NCBI RefSeq assembly: GCF_034702125.1
Contig: NC_085868.1
Span: 24,117,276 to 24,181,275 of the forward strand
Direction: 5' to 3'
From: Engraulis encrasicolus
Taxonomy: Eukaryota > Chordata > Actinopteri > Clupeiformes > Engraulidae
Length of the DNA stretch: 64,000 nucleotides
Position 1 is the first letter of the stretch. Each line of letters starts with the position of its first letter. The notes below the pieces were generated by a model. The model saw only the letters and a program-made list of their open reading frames with translations. It did no database searches and was not told where the DNA came from. Below are positions 60,148 through 64,000 of this stretch, one piece after another. The translations under genes and the position numbers were made by a program.

Positions 60148-60442
60148 GGGAGTGCGTTTTAATATGCGACCTTGCCTCCTCCACTTGCCTCCTCCACTTG
60201 CTTCTCGTCATGATGACATCACTGACAACAGCATTAGATTTCAATATCTTGCAAAAGCTCAATTGTAGTCTTTTTCTCATTTGCAATTGGGATGGTGAAT
60301 GAAAAACAGTCCCTCAAAAGTTGTTGTGGCGAGGCTGACAGCTGGGAAACTTTATCGTTTTCTCAACGGAGGAGGGGTCAGGAGGCGGGACGAGGAGACA
60401 AGCACAAGTGGAGGAGGCAAGGTCACATATTTGGATGCACCC
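60148..60442. mobile_element. MITE, GGGTGCGTTCCAATATGCGA family, second copy
   Basis: GGGAGTGCGTTTTAATATGC and inverted GGGTGCATCCAAATATGTGA ends. The interior TTGCAAAAGCTCAATTGTA and GGCTGACAGCTGGGAAAC matches 34986-35289. Confidence 0.72.
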
Positions 60443-61189
60443 ATAGTCTTCAGAGATAATGGACAATACTGCCATCTGCTGGAAGTTCTCTTTCAGGTAA
60501 CATAGAACTACAGATCTCCTGCTAAATTGAAACATCTTGTGAAACACATTGTGATACATGAAAATATATCAAATCCTTAAAGAAACAAAAATCACAACAC
60601 AACTTAACCTCCAGATCTTACTCATGTTCTTGCCAAGTTCTTCCAATTTAATATTTCATCACTGAGAAAGAGTCATTAAGTTCCTCAAAGGACATCGGGG
60701 GACTGAGTGCTGAAGGACCCTCTGCCCATGATTAACCTTTGTCTAGAGTCAGTCACTAAAGATACCTGGAGGACTTAGGGCATGATTTTCCTCAATTGAG
60801 AGCTGTTTCAGTTCTAGCCTGATTACCATCGACTTTCAAATCTCTTCGAAGACATAACAATTAACATTTCCAAAACGGCATTTCCCAAACGGCCTCCCTT
60901 GGTTTTGCTAATGATTGTTTGCTTCCCAACAAAGTGGGAGGAGTTCCCGATTTTGCGGGAACTCAGAAAGTACTTGCATTGCTCTTGACCTGACTGGTAG
61001 CAACGGTGAAGCTGTTGCGTCACTAGGGCACGGCCTGGCTACTTCAGTTCAGCATCTCCTCTCTTCAAACGTATCTGCTCCAGTTTTCCCAGTTTTTTTC
61101 AACCTGGGCTATGCTCTGATCAGTTCTGAGACATCCATTCCCAATGGAATTCAGTAATTGAGTGCTGATCTCTGTCTCTTTTGCAGGCT

Positions 61190-61350
61190 GCAACAGAGAA
61201 TATTTACCACCACCATCAATTTGTAAGCATTCATTATAACTGGGAAAATCTGTTTTCATACATGAAAAGGTCATGACTCATGCCCGCCATTTTGAGTTTC
61301 CACTAATAGGCATCTTCAGCTATAGTAACACTTACTGTACTTTGCTTCAG
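61190..61350. repeat. Fragment related to the piggyBac-like MITE at 1745
   Basis: TTTACCACCACCATCAATTTG, GCCCGCCATTTTGAGTTTCC and TTACTGTACTTTG parallel the interior of 1745-2078. The ends are missing. Confidence 0.5.
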
Positions 61351-61443
61351 ACCAGTACATGTTGGTTGGTTCAAGCTTGTGCTGTTGTTCTACATGGTGT
61401 GATATGATGGTACCATGTCACAGCAGGCACCCATAGTCTAAAG

Positions 61444-61859
61444 CAGTGGTTCTCAACCTTTTTTTAGGCGAGGCATCCTTTCAATTCATGAAAAATCTCA
61501 AGGCACCCCAAACCAATAAGCTGTAACATGGCATCGCATTTGATACCACACAAGCTCAGAAAAGTAACACATTTGGAGACGTCACACCACCTATGTTCGA
61601 AGTAGCAGCTTTATCTCAGACAGGTGTAGGCCATACTGGGGCGACCTAAATGTACTTTATTGTGTGCAAATGGAAGATTAAATATTCCACTGACTGAGAC
61701 GTCATTATTAATTTAGACAAATATGTATTATATTACATCATTTATTTATTTATTTACCGGTAGGTCAGTTTCACATAATGTCAGCCACATTTCCGCGGCC
61801 CCCCTGAGGGGTGTGTGCGGCACCCCAGGGTGCCACGCCACCCTGGTTGAGAACCACTG
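61444..61859. mobile_element. hAT-type MITE
   Basis: CAGTGGTTCTCAACC and GGTTGAGAACCACTG are perfect inverted ends. The 8-bp duplication GTCTAAAG lies at 61436-61443 and 61860-61867. It supplies a TTTATTTATTTATT stretch that reads as AATAAA signals on the minus strand. Confidence 0.9.
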
Positions 61860-62462
61860 GTCTAAAGTACACCATCTGCTGCATCCAAGGTGCACAGTCA
61901 CATTGTTCGTTCACACAAAGGCAAGATTGTTTTGAAAACTTGTCCAGTAACTTATATTTTATATAATTTTAAATTGCAATCTCAATAATAATAATGACAT
62001 ATTAAATGACAAAATAACAGTGAGGGGTAATATTTATCCAAACATAAGGACACGATGGGAGCGATCATATGTAAGTAAACAAATCCCCCTTTTAAAGAGT
62101 TTGTCTTCAAGACTTAATGTGTGTACTGTACATGTCTCGTTGGTGACATGACTGGAGGTAATACAGGCACAAACAGAAACAAAAAAAGAAGTGCTGACAG
62201 CTTCTAAAACAATGTTTCATCAGGAAGCATTTACTCCACTATGTGTGTGGAAGATGACATGCCCAGTCTTACAGAATCCGAAGTTGCATCATAAAATGTC
62301 GGGAGTCACTCTACAGTCTAATCCACTATTTGTGTGGAAGATGACATCCCAGAAAAGTACAAAGGACACACCAAACCCTCCAAGACTGACCAAAACCAGT
62401 TTTACATTCGCAAATGCTTGGTGTCCCACACTGCACAGTCAAAGCCCGGGGGCCCCACAGCT

Positions 62463-62603
62463 TCACTGCTCCCCTGGATGTGTGGTGGCGGTGGTTTGGA
62501 TTGTGGATGTGGTGCCCCCTTCTGGTTCTCCTGGAAACAGCAGTCTCCTCAGCACCTCAGACCGCTGCTCCTCTGGCCGAGAGAGGAACTCTTTCAATGG
62601 CAA
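62463..62603 (-). CDS. FASTK-family RAP protein, last exon
   Basis: The acceptor TTCCCTCTCTTGTAG precedes 62603. The exon encodes LPLKEFLSRPEEQRSEVLRR and LLFPGEPEGG, a short Thr-rich tail and TGA at 62463-62465, 46 residues plus stop. It joins in phase 0 to the exon at 63598. In FASTK-family proteins the C-terminal RAP (RNA-binding domain abundant in Apicomplexans) domain ends with such a (P)-(L/Y)-x-E-(W/F) segment and a helix. These proteins work in mitochondrial RNA processing. I cannot tell which family member it is. Confidence 0.72.
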   Translation of the reverse strand: MPLKEFLSRPEEQRSEVLRRLLFPGEPEGGTTSTIQTTATTHPGEQ

Positions 62604-62741
62604 CTACAAGAGAGGGAAGTACAGGGACATTGAAAAGACCATAACATGAAGATAACCAGGCAAATCCTTCCGCTGATTGTTTTTTTCAATCTGATATCAC
62701 AAATGTTGCAACATGACGGCCACTGAATACACACACATTCT

Positions 62742-62930
62742 TTCTCTCACTCACTCACTCACTCACTCACTCACTCACTCACTCACTCACTCACTCACTC
62801 ACTCACTCACTCACTCACTCACTCACTCACTCACTCACTCACTCACTCACTCACTCACTCACTCACTCACTCACTCACTCACTCACTCACTCACTCACAC
62901 ACTCACTCACTCACTCACACACACATTATT
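62742..62930. repeat. (CTCA)n microsatellite
   Basis: CTCA tetramers for over 150 bp with ACAC interruptions near the right end, inside the region between the last two FASTK-family exons (it is in the intron 62604-63597). Confidence 0.97.
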
Positions 62931-63102
62931 TTCTACTTTTTAAAATATTAGTACAAATTATGCTGTGCTGCTTTGGCTTAAGTAATGCCAGGACTCTTGA
63001 ATCTTAAAAAAATAATAATCTTGAGACAGACAATGACAGAAATCAAGGAAGCAAGAAAGAAACAGGTGGATCATTAGAGTCAGATGGGGCAGATTGGGCA
63101 GT

Positions 63103-63560
63103 CATAGGTTAGCGGTTAGGGCGTCAGACTTGTAGCTCAAAGGTTGCCGGTGTCCTGTCGATATGAGCTCCCAGTCAAGATGAGCTCCTTTTAGCTACTG
63201 AGCATGCGCACGCATGCGCACCTCCACGCAGTGAGCTCTGCGGCTTATACTGGTAGCTCATCTCGACGAAGCAGCTCATCTCAACAGAACACTGGTTCGA
63301 CTCCCGACCCACAAGGTTGGTGGGGGTAGTAATTAACCAGTGCTCTCCCCCATCCTCCTCCATGACTGAGGTACCCTGAGCATGGTACCGTCCCGCTGCA
63401 CTGCTCCCTTGGGGCGCCATTGGGGGCTGCCCCCTTGCACGGGTGAGGCATAAATGTAATTTCGTTGTGTGCAGTGTGCAGTGAACACTTGTATGTTGTG
63501 GAGTGCTGTGTCACAATGACAATAGGAGTTTGAGTTTCTCAGTTGGGCTTTCACGGCTTT
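63103..63560 (+). mobile_element. SINE split by a small insertion
   Basis: A tRNA-like head GGTTAGCGGTTAGGGCGTCA and AAAGGTTGCCGG end at 63150. The B-box half TTCGACTCCCGACC resumes at 63296, and the body equals 58650-58850. The 145-bp insert (63151-63295) has ends TGTCCTGTCGATATGAGCT and inverted CCAGTGTTCTGTTGAGATGA, so it is itself a small MITE. Confidence 0.7.
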
Positions 63561-63597
63561 CACTTTACTTAAAGGTGAAGTCTTAAAGAGGTCTTAC

Positions 63598-63712
63598 CAG
63601 CACGGGTGAGTAGCCCAGGGCTGTGAGGTGGCGCATCTGCATAGCCATTCTGCCACACAGGTGCTTGGACCCGAAACAGTAGGCAGAGGTGGGGGCGCAG
63701 AGCAGGGCAACT
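63598..63712 (-). CDS. FASTK-family RAP protein, penultimate exon
   Basis: This exon has 115 nt, phase 2 in and phase 0 out. The acceptor is TTTCCCTGGTCCAG and the donor GTGCTG followed by GTAAGA. It encodes VALLCAPTSAYCFGSKHLCG and RMAMQMRHLTALGYSPVL. The pattern G-x2-A-x2-x-RHL-x2-LGY is the RAP-domain core. The remaining exons lie to the right of the window. The gene runs in the same direction as neurabin-1 with about 9.7 kb between. Confidence 0.75.
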
Positions 63713-64000
63713 CTGGACCAGGGAAATAAGCAAGAGAGCAACATTATTCACAAAAAGATGAAGGATGAGCCGTTGATATGTTGATGCCTGCTATGACAGC
63801 TCTGACAGTTAAAGGGGCTCCAGGTCAGATTAAAAGTTTAACTAATCACTGTCCCGAGTCAGACGATGGTTATGTGAATCAATAATAAGTGAACAATGAG
63901 TCTTGTGATCACTTCCACAGTCCGCTGTCAGAAAACCCCAAAAGCAACTTTTAGACAGAGCGGTCTGAACGAGTGTCGTGGGAAACACTTTTCATACGAA

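Noticed and set aside
62713..62943. Regular Ser-Leu-Thr-His peptide repeat
   Set aside because: Translation of a (CTCA)n microsatellite in an intron.

Overview
This window is vertebrate nuclear DNA, almost certainly from a ray-finned (teleost) fish. The evidence is a split gene with GT-AG introns, a very high density of long dinucleotide and tetranucleotide arrays, tRNA-derived SINEs with fish-type tails, and many short hAT-, piggyBac- and CACTA-like MITEs whose target-site duplications can still be read. There is no bacterial, phage or CRISPR content. Most long open frames in the region are (CA)n, (GA)n or (CATA)n translations and are not genes.

The main gene lies on the minus strand and fills about 3.4-52.7 kb. 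It is neurabin-1 (ppp1r9a), the actin-binding scaffold that targets protein phosphatase 1. I placed one probable non-coding first exon and 19 coding exons by matching splice sites, phase and protein similarity. All 19 join in one open frame of 1512 codons plus stop. In order the protein has an N-terminal actin-binding segment, a long acidic region, the PP1-docking motif KIKF (residues 642-645), a PDZ domain split over exons 3-6, a poly-Glu stretch, a coiled coil, a basic Ser-rich region, a SAM domain and a Lys/Arg/Glu-rich tail.

Two other genes are cut by the window. At 3-98 (+) is the end of an unidentified gene whose presumed 3'UTR runs to a poly(A) signal at 3250, so it meets neurabin-1 tail to tail. 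At 62463-63712 (-) are the last two coding exons of a FASTK-family RAP-domain gene, upstream of neurabin-1 and on the same strand.

The introns hold the unusual material. A 4.5-kb Ty3/Gypsy-type LTR retrotransposon (10131-14606) with identical 165-bp LTRs and an intact 5-bp target duplication sits antisense in the intron before the SAM exon, inside an older MITE. Its reverse transcriptase frame is broken at an A7 run. At least five hAT-type and two piggyBac-type MITEs have recognisable target duplications, one hAT element is nested in another, and a foldback element has a 9-bp duplication. Several foldback elements carry a hammerhead-ribozyme-like core.

The most distinctive observation is that three different neurabin-1 exons (9, 12 and 17) each have partial extra copies of their edge in the adjacent intron, separated by or fused to microsatellite arrays. 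For exon 9, pieces of the 3' edge lie on one side and pieces of the 5' edge on the other. I see no operon-like or defence system here. All repeat family names are assigned from termini and internal motifs by eye and would need a repeat-library search to confirm.
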